Of a stretch of 9,346 bases of DNA, positions 1 through 6,676 are shown in pieces. This stretch comes from Dehalococcoidia bacterium (GTDB lineage Bacteria > Chloroflexota > Dehalococcoidia > Lucifugimonadales > UBA3495). The stretch is taken from assembly GCA_003523055.1 (NCBI GenBank), contig DPHC01000019.1, forward strand, positions 475 through 9,820, given 5' to 3'. The notes below the pieces were generated by a model. The model ran no database searches, had not been told where the DNA came from, and worked only from the letters and a program-made list of their open reading frames with translations. The translations under genes were made by a program, and so were the position numbers. Each line of letters begins with the position of its first letter. Positions within the stretch are counted from its first letter, which is position 1.

Positions 1-34
1 GTCGTAAATCAAATAGATTGAGACAGAAGATTGT

Positions 35-250
35 TTGCAATGGTTAACGGAAAGGCCGTTATATTTTGTTGTTTCATTATTTATATTAATGAAAGATTTA
101 GGATTACGAAATAGTTACTTAGGTTTATTAATTCCAGAGTCTTTAACAGCGTTTGGAATTTTCTTAATGAGGCAGATCTTATATTCTGTACCAGATGAGA
201 TTATTGAGTCTGTAAGAATTCAAGGTGCATCAGTATTCAGGATATTTTGA
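35..250 (+). pseudogene. Remnant of a MalG-type carbohydrate ABC transporter permease
   Basis: An open frame of 71 codons (TTG start, so the start is nominal) carries the core of a sugar ABC permease of the MalG/binding-protein-dependent inner-membrane family. Visible family hallmarks are 'LGLRNSYLGLLIP', then 'AFGIFLMRQ', then 'VPDEIIESVRIQGAS', which is the start of the EAA loop that contacts the ATPase. An intact MalG-type protein is about 270-300 residues, so only a central slice of roughly 55 residues remains. Homology stops at 'GASVFRIF': the family continues with Trp and the rest of the EAA loop, but a TGA follows and the sequence becomes the 3' end of gatC on the other strand. The frame upstream of the TTG has stops at bases 5 and 14, so the 5' part is missing or shifted too. 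No binding protein or ATPase of this system is in the window. This is a dead fragment, not a working transporter. Confidence 0.75.
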
Positions 251-1599
251 TTCTCACTAGAAATAAGAAGCTTATGTTTTTTCCAAGTTATAAAAAAAAG
301 TATTATGACAATTGGGATCACTAATATAGCAATAAAATTTCCATTAAAAATATAATAAAACCAATACCTTATAGGGTTTCCTCCATCTGTAAATGCACTA
401 ATATTTCCCGAATATTCGTTAGTATAATCTAAGCCATATTGACGTGAAAGATTTGTGAATAATGGAGCAAACTCTGTTGCTATTAAAAGATAAGCAATAA
501 TTATCGGTATCCCTAAAATAATTCCACGAAAAACATTGCTCTCACAAACAATAACTATGACTGCCATTACGGAAATTAAATTTGGTAGATCTCCCAATGG
601 TATAATTTGGTTTCCTGGTAAAACAAGCGCAATGATAATAGCGATTGGCATTAAGATTACTCCAGTTACTATAACTGATTTGTTTTGAAAGAGGACGGCA
701 GATTCTATGGCAATTACCAAATCTTTTTTATTTGGGAATATATTCGTAATCCGAGCCTTTAAATTGATTGCGAAGGGTTCCATCCCCTTTCCAATGATGG
801 TTCCACAATGAGGAAGTAGAAACAATACTGCTGCTATATTTATACAAAGTTCGGATAGTGCATTTAATTCATATTCAGCCATCAATCCTAGAAATAACCC
901 AACTAAAACTCCAATTATCATGGGTTCTCCAAAAATTTCTAATCGAGTTGTTGTTTTGTTAGCGTTAAAGTGTAATTTATTTATCCATGGAATTTTATCT
1001 AATAGTATATTAGCTGCAACAGCATATGGTAGTAATCCTACTACTGAAACAGGGCTGACAGTAATACCTACTAAACCACACTCCTTGTGTACATAGGGAG
1101 AAGTCCACTCTGACAATTTTATGCAATAAATCCCAATTAAGAGAGTCGCTAACATACTTAAAAAGAAACTATGATTTGTATTTTGAAGTAAAGCTCCTAA
1201 TAATGCAAAATGCCAGAAATTCCAAATATCAATATATATTGTTCTTGTCAAATTCGTAGCAATCATTATTAAATTCGCACAGATGATCATTGGTATGGTC
1301 AAGGGAGCAATTGAGGAAGCCCAAGTAATGCCTGCTAATGGAGGCCACCCTACGTCTAAGACAGGGTAGTTCAATCCACGTTTAGAAATTATCATTTCTA
1401 AAGCTGGGGCAATATTTATTACAAAATTATCAAATAATAAAAATATACCTGAAAATCCAACTCCTAGTTTCAAAGCAGATAGTAATATTATACTAAACTT
1501 CATGCGTAAAATAGTTCCGAGTATAATCATAAATATCGGAAACATGACGAAAGCTTTAAAACTAAATATCAAATTAATTATTCCTTCTAATGTATTCAC
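220..1599 (-). CDS. gatC: PTS galactitol-type transporter subunit EIIC (GatC family)
   Basis: This 459-residue polytopic membrane protein matches the GatC family (E. coli GatC is about 450 residues). It forms the sugar-translocating channel of a phosphotransferase system. Family landmarks in order are 'VLDVGWPPLAGITWAS' near residues 80-95, 'DIWNFWHFALLGALL' near 124-138, 'FGEPMIIGVLVG' near 225, 'LPGNQIIPLGDLP' near 330-340 and 'TDGGNPIRYW' near 407. GTG is chosen as the start because it lets the N-terminus align with the E. coli protein; an in-frame stop lies just upstream. No good ribosome binding site precedes it, and an internal TTG with an upstream AGAAGGA is an alternative. The protein appears full length, but its last handful of residues read into the neighbouring permease remnant, so the native stop may have been replaced. 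No IIA or IIB gene is present, so function depends on partners elsewhere. The gene is visibly more AT-rich than the operon from 2966. Family assignment is strong; galactitol as substrate is not shown. Confidence 0.85.
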   Translation of the reverse strand: MNTLEGIINLIFSFKAFVMFPIFMIILGTILRMKFSIILLSALKLGVGFSGIFLLFDNFVINIAPALEMIISKRGLNYPVLDVGWPPLAGITWASSIAPLTIPMIICANLIMIATNLTRTIYIDIWNFWHFALLGALLQNTNHSFFLSMLATLLIGIYCIKLSEWTSPYVHKECGLVGITVSPVSVVGLLPYAVAANILLDKIPWINKLHFNANKTTTRLEIFGEPMIIGVLVGLFLGLMAEYELNALSELCINIAAVLFLLPHCGTIIGKGMEPFAINLKARITNIFPNKKDLVIAIESAVLFQNKSVIVTGVILMPIAIIIALVLPGNQIIPLGDLPNLISVMAVIVIVCESNVFRGIILGIPIIIAYLLIATEFAPLFTNLSRQYGLDYTNEYSGNISAFTDGGNPIRYWFYYIFNGNFIAILVIPIVIILFFITWKKHKLLISSENQNILNTDAP

Positions 1600-1625
1600 A
1601 TCTAATTTATATTTTTATATTTTGA

Positions 1626-1631
1626 ATTATA
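1626..1631 (-). promoter_or_regulatory. Possible -10 element (TATAAT) upstream of gatC
   Basis: On the minus strand a perfect TATAAT lies 26 bases before the GTG start of gatC, inside the 79-base gap between gatC and the broken repeat-protein gene. I find no convincing -35 hexamer at 16-19 bases and no TGn extension. The stretch is very AT-rich, so a chance match is quite possible. Confidence 0.25.
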
Positions 1632-1678
1632 GACTTAAGTAAATAAGATAATTATATACTAAAATTATTCTAAAGTTG

Positions 1679-2297
1679 TTAATGATTATTCTTTGAAGGG
1701 ACTGCCTTGAGTCTGTTTGATGTACCAGAAGGCCTTGCAGTCCAAGAAATTCCATCGGAAGAGGTGAGGATGGTACCATTATCTCCAACCGTCACGAATG
1801 TACTGTTTGCGTAGATGATTCCCTAGAGTTCTATAGATGTACCAGAAGTCCTAGAAGTCCAAGAGTTTCCATTCGATGAGGTGAGGATATATCCAGAATC
1901 ACCCACCGTCACAAAGGTATTGTTTCCGTAGGTTACTCCATAGAGTTCATTAGATTCATCGGGGTCATTAGAAGCTATTCCAGAAGTCCTTGCAGTCCAA
2001 GAGGTTCCGTCCCCTGAGGTGAGGATGGTTCCCTGATTACCAACAGAAACGTATGATGGAATTGCCTCACTTGTAAATACAGTTCCTGTCTCATATTGGC
2101 TGCTTAAAGTATTTCGAGCTAGATCCTTGACTCCAGTTGTCACCCTAATTTTGTATGTCGTAGAAAAAGATAAACTTGATGAGGGTGTAACCGTAAAGGA
2201 TCAATACGAATACCGACAGCATTAGAAATGAGTATGAAAAGAGATTTGAAACACTCCCTTTCCTAACTCTTTTGGATTTAAATATAAATGCACCCAT
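1679..2297 (-). pseudogene. Broken secreted surface protein: Big_5-like Ig fragment plus beta-propeller-like repeats
   Basis: Three pieces of one gene lie in order on the minus strand. First is a start at 2297 (MGAFIFKSKRVRKG) with a strong GAAGGAGGAT site just upstream, followed by a basic segment and a hydrophobic stretch (SFLMLSVFVLILYG) typical of a signal peptide. Second, in another frame and directly after a TGA, is the second half of a bacterial Ig-like Big_5 domain ('FTVTPSSSL...TTYKIRVTTGVKDLARN'). Third are imperfect repeats of the form 'VG..GTILTS.DG.SWT.RTSG....LYGVTYGN.TFVTVG', resembling Ycf48/BNR-like propeller blades, with starts spaced 46 and 39 codons apart. An in-frame TAG at 1825-1823 replaces the expected Tyr of 'ELYG'; the frame then stays open through another repeat to TAA at 1681-1679. 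The signal sequence and the half-Ig domain are out of frame, which suggests an internal deletion near 2200. The protein was probably exported to the cell surface. Its role is unknown, and it is very likely inactive. Confidence 0.7.
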
Positions 2298-2302
2298 CTT
2301 AT

Positions 2303-2310
2303 CCTCCTTC
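2303..2310 (-). promoter_or_regulatory. Strong ribosome binding site that sets the start of the broken surface-protein gene
   Basis: GAAGGAGG on the minus strand ends five bases before the ATG at 2297. An earlier in-frame ATG at 2339 has no comparable site, so the start at 2297 is preferred and the extra 14 codons are treated as leader. Confidence 0.6.
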
Positions 2311-2398
2311 AAAGGATTTTTCAATGGGTTGTTCAGCATTAATGGCTGCTTATCTTGTTATTTAACGTACTCTGCTCCAAATTAAACAATTTGTAAAG

Positions 2399-2794
2399 TT
2401 ATATTTTTTTATATCCTACAATAATAGTTTTATAGATTATTAAGTTTCTCCTTTTGGAACTGTTTTTGAGGGCCAGAGTCTCATGTATTTCGGGGTGGCG
2501 CCAGTGCCCCCCCCTACCCCTCACCTGCATCTCAACCAAGCCAGTCTACAGCACCTCATCAGTAACCTGACTGATACTCAGGCCTGTTCGCTCTGACATT
2601 GAAACCAAGGTCTTTTTGATGTCTAGGTTTATATCTATGCATCCAAACAGACACATCCCTTCCTATTTTTTATTTTTAGTCAACTTTCGCCCAAGTAAGT
2701 ATTCCATCGTTAGTATTAACATCTCGGAATGTGTAGGCGAAACATCATATACATTCCAATCTCCACGCAGTCTAATAATACTAATCCCTGTACA
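2399..2794 (-). pseudogene. Possible decayed reading frame with a winged-helix-like segment
   Basis: One minus-strand frame reads with protein-like composition across this stretch but is cut by two TAG codons (2665-2663 and 2548-2546). The first part reads 'LRGDWNVYDVSPTHSEM' and 'MEYLLGRKL'. After the first TAG a possible restart (ATG at 2656, AGGAAGG before it) leads to 'MSERTGLSISQVTDEVL', then TAG, then 'TGLVEMQVRGRGGHWRHP'. The last two parts together look like a helix-turn-helix plus wing ('GLS...V...L...GLVE...GRGG.W'). I do not recognise the family. The frame contains a run of eight G where a frameshift would be easy, and base composition is locally GC-richer than the flanks. It may be debris of a transferred gene, or a chance pattern. 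No other gene is visible between 2340 and 2965; a 60-codon plus-strand frame at 2616-2798 looks random. Confidence 0.22.
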
Positions 2795-2870
2795 TTAATA
2801 ATCTTTTAAATTCACTAAAAAGTATACCAATCAAGCACATGAAGATAAAAATTACAGCCATTAAAGGCTA

Positions 2871-2899
2871 TTGACAAATTGATTTTATTGTGACAATAT
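2871..2899 (+). promoter_or_regulatory. Candidate promoter of the transporter-deaminase operon
   Basis: A perfect TTGACA at 2871-2876 lies about 90 bases upstream of the binding-protein start. The hexamer at 17 bases spacing is CAATAT (2894-2899), a poor match to TATAAT; TATGTT at 20 bases spacing is closer in sequence but badly spaced. The weak -10 overlaps the palindrome at 2886-2898, so a regulated promoter is plausible. The -35 is convincing, the -10 is not. Confidence 0.4.
2886..2898. promoter_or_regulatory. Perfect 13-bp palindrome, candidate operator
   Basis: TATTGTGACAATA is a perfect inverted repeat of two 6-base arms around a central G. It sits 10 bases after the TTGACA hexamer and covers the likely -10 position, 67 bases before the start of the binding-protein gene. 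This geometry fits a repressor site blocking the operon promoter. No regulator gene is in the window. Confidence 0.4.
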
Positions 2900-2911
2900 G
2901 TTTTATCTTTG

Positions 2912-2922
2912 ATCATGATGAT
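2912..2922. promoter_or_regulatory. Perfect 11-bp palindrome sharing a core with one at 9246
   Basis: ATCATGATGAT is a 5+1+5 inverted repeat just downstream of the promoter candidate. Its inner nine bases, TCATGATGA, recur inside another 5+1+5 palindrome at 9246-9256, upstream of the convergent deaminase gene. It could be a second operator. The match is short and may be chance. Confidence 0.25.
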
Positions 2923-2954
2923 TAAAAATAATATGTTTAAACTTTTCAAGATAT

Positions 2955-2962
2955 AAAGGAGG
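2955..2962 (+). promoter_or_regulatory. Strong ribosome binding site for the binding-protein gene
   Basis: AAAGGAGG lies three bases before the ATG at 2966. It is the only strong Shine-Dalgarno site in the operon; downstream genes have weak or no sites, consistent with high expression of the binding protein relative to the membrane parts. Confidence 0.7.
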
Positions 2963-2965
2963 ATA

Positions 2966-3991
2966 ATGAAAAAATCGGTTGTTTTTATGTTACTAATTTT
3001 ACTATCTTTTAATGGAGTTATCTTCGCAAAAGAAAAGCTGGTGATATCTACCTGGGGCTATAATGGTGATAAGCTGAAAAAGTATGTTTATGCTCCGTTC
3101 GAGGAAAAATATGATGTAGAAATTGTGATTGAATCTGGAAATAATGCAGCAAGACTGAATAAACTCAAGCTGCGAAAAGGGAAAGGTACTGATCTTATTT
3201 ATCTGGTAGAATCCTATACCAAGGATGCGATAGAGGCCGGGCTGATTGCAAAGATTGATCGAAGTAATTTGCCAAACGTTTCTCAGATATATCAATTGGC
3301 CAGAGCTCCGTTTGGTAATGACTATGGACCTGCCTACACAGTTATGAGAGCGGGGATCATATATGACACCGCACAGATTAGCGATCCTATAACATCATGG
3401 AATGATCTCTGGCGCAGTAATCTTGCTGGAAAAATATCTATTCCGAACATTACAACTTCCGCTGGTCCAACCATCGTTTTGACTGCAGGACGGCATGTGA
3501 ATGTCAATGCCTTTAATAAACCGGATCTCGCCTTCAAGTCATTGAGGCAAATGAAAAATAATGTTCTGAAGACATACAATCGTTCATCTAATCTAGCCAA
3601 TATGTTTGCTCAAGGTGAAATATCTGCGGGAGTGGCTCTTAACTTTGTTTTTAGTAGGGTGAAAAAAGCAGTACCAAGTGCTGTTTGGGTAGATCCTGTT
3701 GAAGGTTCATATGCCAGTTTGAATACAATCAATGTTGTCAAAGGTTCTCCAAACAAAGAACTTGCGGAAAAATTTATCAATCACATTTTGAGTGAAAAAA
3801 TTCAGCGTGATATTGCATTGGCAGGAGTAGACTCTCCTGTTAATGTTAACGTGAAGCTCTCAGCAAAAGAAGCTGAAGGTCTTACTTATGGTAAAGATCT
3901 CATTGCAAGTTTTCAGGACGTTGACTGGGGATCCGTCAACTCCAACAAAAAAGTATGGATTGAAAACTGGAACGAAATATTTTCCAACTGA
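2966..3991 (+). CDS. Periplasmic solute-binding protein, PotD/PotF-like (ABC importer)
   Basis: This 341-residue protein belongs to the family-1/PotD-like extracellular binding proteins; E. coli PotD is 348 residues. Residues 1-21 form a signal peptide (KK, then a hydrophobic core, ending 'GVIFA' before 'KEK'). There is no lipobox Cys, so the mature protein should be free in the periplasm. Body motifs include 'ISTWGYNGDKLKKYVYAPFEEKY' (27-49; broken here after 'STW' for reading: aromatic W30 and Y32 in the ligand region), 'ESGNNAARLNKL' near 56-67, 'SWNDLWRSNLAGKISIP' near 144-160 and 'GSPNKELAEKFINHILSE' near the C-terminus. The segment where PotD carries its polyamine-binding Asp (a 'DD' after 'GS/L') reads 'KISIPNITTSAGPT' here, without the acidic pair. 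I therefore doubt a spermidine or putrescine ligand. It is the first gene of the operon and should deliver substrate to the permeases encoded next. Neighbouring purine aminohydrolases point to an adenine-type ligand, by inference only. Confidence 0.85.
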   Translation: MKKSVVFMLLILLSFNGVIFAKEKLVISTWGYNGDKLKKYVYAPFEEKYDVEIVIESGNNAARLNKLKLRKGKGTDLIYLVESYTKDAIEAGLIAKIDRSNLPNVSQIYQLARAPFGNDYGPAYTVMRAGIIYDTAQISDPITSWNDLWRSNLAGKISIPNITTSAGPTIVLTAGRHVNVNAFNKPDLAFKSLRQMKNNVLKTYNRSSNLANMFAQGEISAGVALNFVFSRVKKAVPSAVWVDPVEGSYASLNTINVVKGSPNKELAEKFINHILSEKIQRDIALAGVDSPVNVNVKLSAKEAEGLTYGKDLIASFQDVDWGSVNSNKKVWIENWNEIFSN

Positions 3992-4004
3992 GTGGAAAAT
4001 ATTT
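3975..4004 (+). promoter_or_regulatory. 12-bp perfect hairpin at the binding-protein/permease junction
   Basis: AAATATTTTCCA (3975-3986) and TGGAAAATATTT (3993-4004) form a perfect 12-base stem with a 6-base loop, ACTGAG, which holds the stop codon of the binding-protein gene. The 3' arm covers the weak TGGA that would serve as ribosome binding site for the permease TTG at 4007. In ABC operons a stem-loop at this place typically protects the upstream message and lowers expression of the membrane components. It is not followed by a T-run, so a full rho-independent terminator is unlikely. Confidence 0.6.
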
Positions 4005-4006
4005 AA

Positions 4007-4828
4007 TTGAATAACCGTCTCCACATTCTTTTAGTACTCCCAGGAGTGTTGCTCGTTGTAGCACTTCTGGTTGCCCCACTCTATTTCGTGTTTCTTGATA
4101 CGATACCTGACTTAGAACATCCTTTTTCCCTTTACGAGGCATTCCTGGAAAAAGGGTTTCACCAGAAAATAATCATTAGAACTATCAGGGTGGCATTAAT
4201 CACAACCATGATTTGTGTAATTTTGGCTTATCCATGTGCATTTTTTATTGCAAGGTATGCCGGACGTTTTAAGGCAGTATTGATCGTTATTGCAGTATTT
4301 CCCCTTCTTTTGAGTCCAGTAGTTAGGTCCTTTGCCTGGATGGCTATTCTAGGAAAGAACGGATTCGTAAACGATCTGCTGCTGTTTTTTAGAATCATTC
4401 AGGAACCTGTGCAGATGCTTTATACAGAGGGAGCGGTTATTGTCGGTTTGACCTATCTGTTCCTACCTTTGATGATTCTTCCTCTGGTTGGAGTGATAGA
4501 GAATATCGAGGAAGACCTGTTGGATTCTGCAAAAAGCCTTGGTGCCAAAGACATCATTGTATTTTTTCAAATAATTCTTCCTCTCAGTGCCTCTGGACTG
4601 CTGGTAGGTTGTATCCTGGTTTTTACTGGCAGTCTGACGGCATACACGACTCCCAGGTTGCTTGGTGGAGATCAGGCGATGACTCTATCAACACTTATTT
4701 ATCAAAATGCAATGACTTTGTTTGAATGGGATGCAGCCTCTGTTATCGCCATCATAATGATTACATTAACTATTTTGGTTATGAAAATTATCGGATCATT
4801 GGCAACTCGTATGAATCCAGACGTATGA
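4007..4828 (+). CDS. ABC transporter permease, PotB-like
   Basis: This 273-residue inner-membrane protein belongs to the PotB/binding-protein-dependent permease family (usual length about 275-285). It forms half of the channel with the permease encoded next. About six membrane segments are visible (near residues 7-30, 62-84, 88-108, 143-163, 194-212 and 242-264). The EAA coupling loop, 'EEDLLDSAKSLGAKDI' continuing to 'ILP' (168-192), contacts the ATPase. 'TTPRLLGG' at 214-221 is typical of PotB relatives. The start is TTG with only a weak TGGA upstream, which lies inside the hairpin at 3975-4004; no ATG fits before the first membrane helix. The 3' end overlaps the next gene as ATGA. Substrate is not readable from the permease itself. 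Confidence 0.85.
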   Translation: MNNRLHILLVLPGVLLVVALLVAPLYFVFLDTIPDLEHPFSLYEAFLEKGFHQKIIIRTIRVALITTMICVILAYPCAFFIARYAGRFKAVLIVIAVFPLLLSPVVRSFAWMAILGKNGFVNDLLLFFRIIQEPVQMLYTEGAVIVGLTYLFLPLMILPLVGVIENIEEDLLDSAKSLGAKDIIVFFQIILPLSASGLLVGCILVFTGSLTAYTTPRLLGGDQAMTLSTLIYQNAMTLFEWDAASVIAIIMITLTILVMKIIGSLATRMNPDV

Positions 4829-5613
4829 AAAGAAGTGGTTTAGTATTAATTGTTTCAATCCTGCTGGTATACATTTTTTTGATAGGTCCATTGGTGATCA
4901 TAGGTTTTTCTGCGTTCAACGAAAGTGAGTTCCTGGATTTTCCTCCAAAAGTATATTCATTTCGCTGGTTTTTCAGAATTTTCGAAAGTGATATGTTCGT
5001 CTCTGCCTTCCAAACTTCTCTGCTAATTTCAGTGTTGGGTGCGACGGGAGCATTGCTGGTAGGTCTGCCTGCAGCCTATTCGTTATCACGGACGAGAGCA
5101 AAGTGGCGTCGGTCCGTGTTATCGCTTTTCATGTCTCCGGTTATTGTACCCGGGGTTGTTCTAGGTTTTGCATTGCTGAAACATGTCGTAATAGCACTGG
5201 ATATAGAGGTGTGGACCGGTATGGTGATGGGGCACATGCTGATCATGATACCCTATGTAATCAGAGTCATTGTTTCAAGTCTCTCTAATGTACCAATTGA
5301 AATTGAGGAAGCGGCAGTGAGTCTTGGTTGCTCCAACACACATGCATTCTTAATAGTAGTGCTGCCAAATATCCGGTCCGGTATCCTTGCAGCTTGCCTA
5401 CTGGCATTTATAACATCATTAAACGATGTGCCGGTAACAATTTTTCTGACTGGACCGGGTGTAACCACCCTGCCGATACAGATGCTGAGCTATGTGGAAT
5501 ATTATTTTGATCCGACTGTTTCTGCTCTCTCAGTTTTACTGATGCTTTTGACTGTGGCGATCATGATTGTCATAGAATCAACAATGGGCTTAAGCTTTTT
5601 TACTAAAAAATGA
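4825..5613 (+). CDS. ABC transporter permease, PotC-like
   Basis: Second permease of the importer, 262 residues, close to the usual PotC length of about 264. The ATG at 4825 overlaps the stop of the preceding permease (ATGA), which implies translational coupling; the frame is open further upstream, but that part is only a shadow of the previous gene and reads as non-membrane sequence. The protein begins 'MKRSGLVLIVSILLVYIFLIGP', a positively charged N-terminus with the first membrane helix. The EAA loop is 'EEAAVSLGCSNTHAF' to 'VLP' (161-181), and 'SLNDVPVTIFLTGPGVTTLP' (198-217) is typical of PotC relatives. Further helices lie near 63-87, 99-121, 131-152, 184-205 and 232-251. The next gene starts one base after the stop. 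It should pair with the PotB-like protein as a heterodimer. Confidence 0.86.
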   Translation: MKRSGLVLIVSILLVYIFLIGPLVIIGFSAFNESEFLDFPPKVYSFRWFFRIFESDMFVSAFQTSLLISVLGATGALLVGLPAAYSLSRTRAKWRRSVLSLFMSPVIVPGVVLGFALLKHVVIALDIEVWTGMVMGHMLIMIPYVIRVIVSSLSNVPIEIEEAAVSLGCSNTHAFLIVVLPNIRSGILAACLLAFITSLNDVPVTIFLTGPGVTTLPIQMLSYVEYYFDPTVSALSVLLMLLTVAIMIVIESTMGLSFFTKK

Positions 5614-5614
5614 A

Positions 5615-6676
5615 ATGGAATTTCTTAAACTGCAAAATTTGACAGCAGCCTACGATCAGGAGATTGTCCTGAAAAAAATGAATCTTGAAGTGAAACAAGG
5701 TGAACTTCTTTCCTTGCTGGGTTCCAGCGGGTGTGGTAAGACCACCACTTTGAGAATTGTCTCAGGATTTCTTAAACAGCGTGAGGGATCAGTTTTTCTT
5801 GAGGGCCAGGAAATAAGCAAAACACATCCAAGTGAAAGAGGGTTTGGTTACGTTTTTCAGAATTACGCTCTTTTTCCACATTTAAACGTTGAAGATAATG
5901 TGGGTTTTGGTTTAAAACAGCGCAAAGTTGTACGGGAAGGAATAAATAAAAAGGTTTTTGAAATGCTGGATATGGTGGACCTTACAGCTTTTGCAGGTAA
6001 ACGTCCTATGGAACTGTCCGGGGGGCAAAGACAAAGGGTGGCTCTGGCACGGGCATTGGCTATCAGTCCAAGGCTATTATTGATGGATGAACCTTTGAGC
6101 AATCTTGATGCGGCACTGAGGATAAAAATGCGGATGGAAATTCGTAGGATCCAGCAAGAACATAACATTAGCGCACTTTACGTTACACATGACCAGGAAG
6201 AATGTTTTTCTATCTCGGATAGAGTTGCAGTAATGAATGAAGGGCTTATTGAACAACTGGGAACTCCTGAAGAAATTTATTCATCACCGGCAACGTCTTT
6301 TGTTGCACGTTTTGTCGGTTTTGAAAATTTTATCCATGGTATTTTGGAAAACCGTGGTAAGAAGCTCTGGTTTGCTGTTGAAAAAGGTGGTATTAGTATT
6401 CCGATAAGTGAGAGTAGTATTCCTGATAAAAGTTCTGTTGTGCTTGCGCTGCGACCTGATGGCCTTGAACTAAGGGCAAGTGAATCAAGGAAGAAGGGTA
6501 TTCCCGGAAAAGTGAAAGTCGCAACTTACCTTGGAAAAGGATATCGGCATTTGGTAGAAACAGAACTAGGCGAACTAATTGCTGACACCAAAGACGAAGT
6601 GTTTGCCGCTCATACAAATGTGATTTTGATACCCAATTCAGAGTCAATTATTTTACTTCCCATAAAAAATGAGTAA
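5615..6676 (+). CDS. ABC transporter ATPase, PotA-like
   Basis: Energy-coupling ATPase of the importer, 353 residues (E. coli PotA is 378). All nucleotide-binding motifs are intact: Walker A GSSGCGKTT (36-44), Q-loop Gln82, signature LSGGQ (134-138), Walker B 'RLLLMDEP' with catalytic Glu159, D-loop 'SNLD' (162-165) and switch His192. 'SPATSFVARFVGFENF' near 224-239 marks the end of the nucleotide-binding domain, and the remainder is a TOBE-like regulatory domain ('LALRPDGLEL', 'VATYLGKGYRHLVET'). The start is ATG one base after the preceding stop, with no Shine-Dalgarno site, so it is probably coupled. Its 3' end overlaps the amidohydrolase start by 8 bases. The domain layout fits the polyamine/iron/sugar importer ATPase group; the ligand cannot be read from this subunit. 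Confidence 0.92.
   Translation: MEFLKLQNLTAAYDQEIVLKKMNLEVKQGELLSLLGSSGCGKTTTLRIVSGFLKQREGSVFLEGQEISKTHPSERGFGYVFQNYALFPHLNVEDNVGFGLKQRKVVREGINKKVFEMLDMVDLTAFAGKRPMELSGGQRQRVALARALAISPRLLLMDEPLSNLDAALRIKMRMEIRRIQQEHNISALYVTHDQEECFSISDRVAVMNEGLIEQLGTPEEIYSSPATSFVARFVGFENFIHGILENRGKKLWFAVEKGGISIPISESSIPDKSSVVLALRPDGLELRASESRKKGIPGKVKVATYLGKGYRHLVETELGELIADTKDEVFAAHTNVILIPNSESIILLPIKNE

Noticed and set aside
2145..2339. Independent 64-codon membrane peptide gene
   Set aside because: Its ribosome site favours the internal start at 2297, and the sequence is best explained as the signal peptide of the broken repeat protein running out of frame.
2483..2596. Small plus-strand frame starting MYFGVAPVPPP
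   Set aside because: Low-complexity proline start comes from the C run; no ribosome binding site and no family resemblance.
2616..2798. 60-codon plus-strand frame starting MMSRFISMHPNRH
   Set aside because: No ribosome site, no recognisable motif, and the opposite strand reads more protein-like over the same bases.
4726..4824. N-terminal extension of the PotC-like permease by 33 codons
   Set aside because: The extension lies wholly inside the preceding permease gene in another frame and is not membrane-like; the ATG at 4825 with ATGA overlap gives the normal family length.
5863..6168. Minus-strand frame of about 100 codons inside the ATPase gene
   Set aside because: It is antisense to conserved Walker/signature codons and shows no motif of its own.
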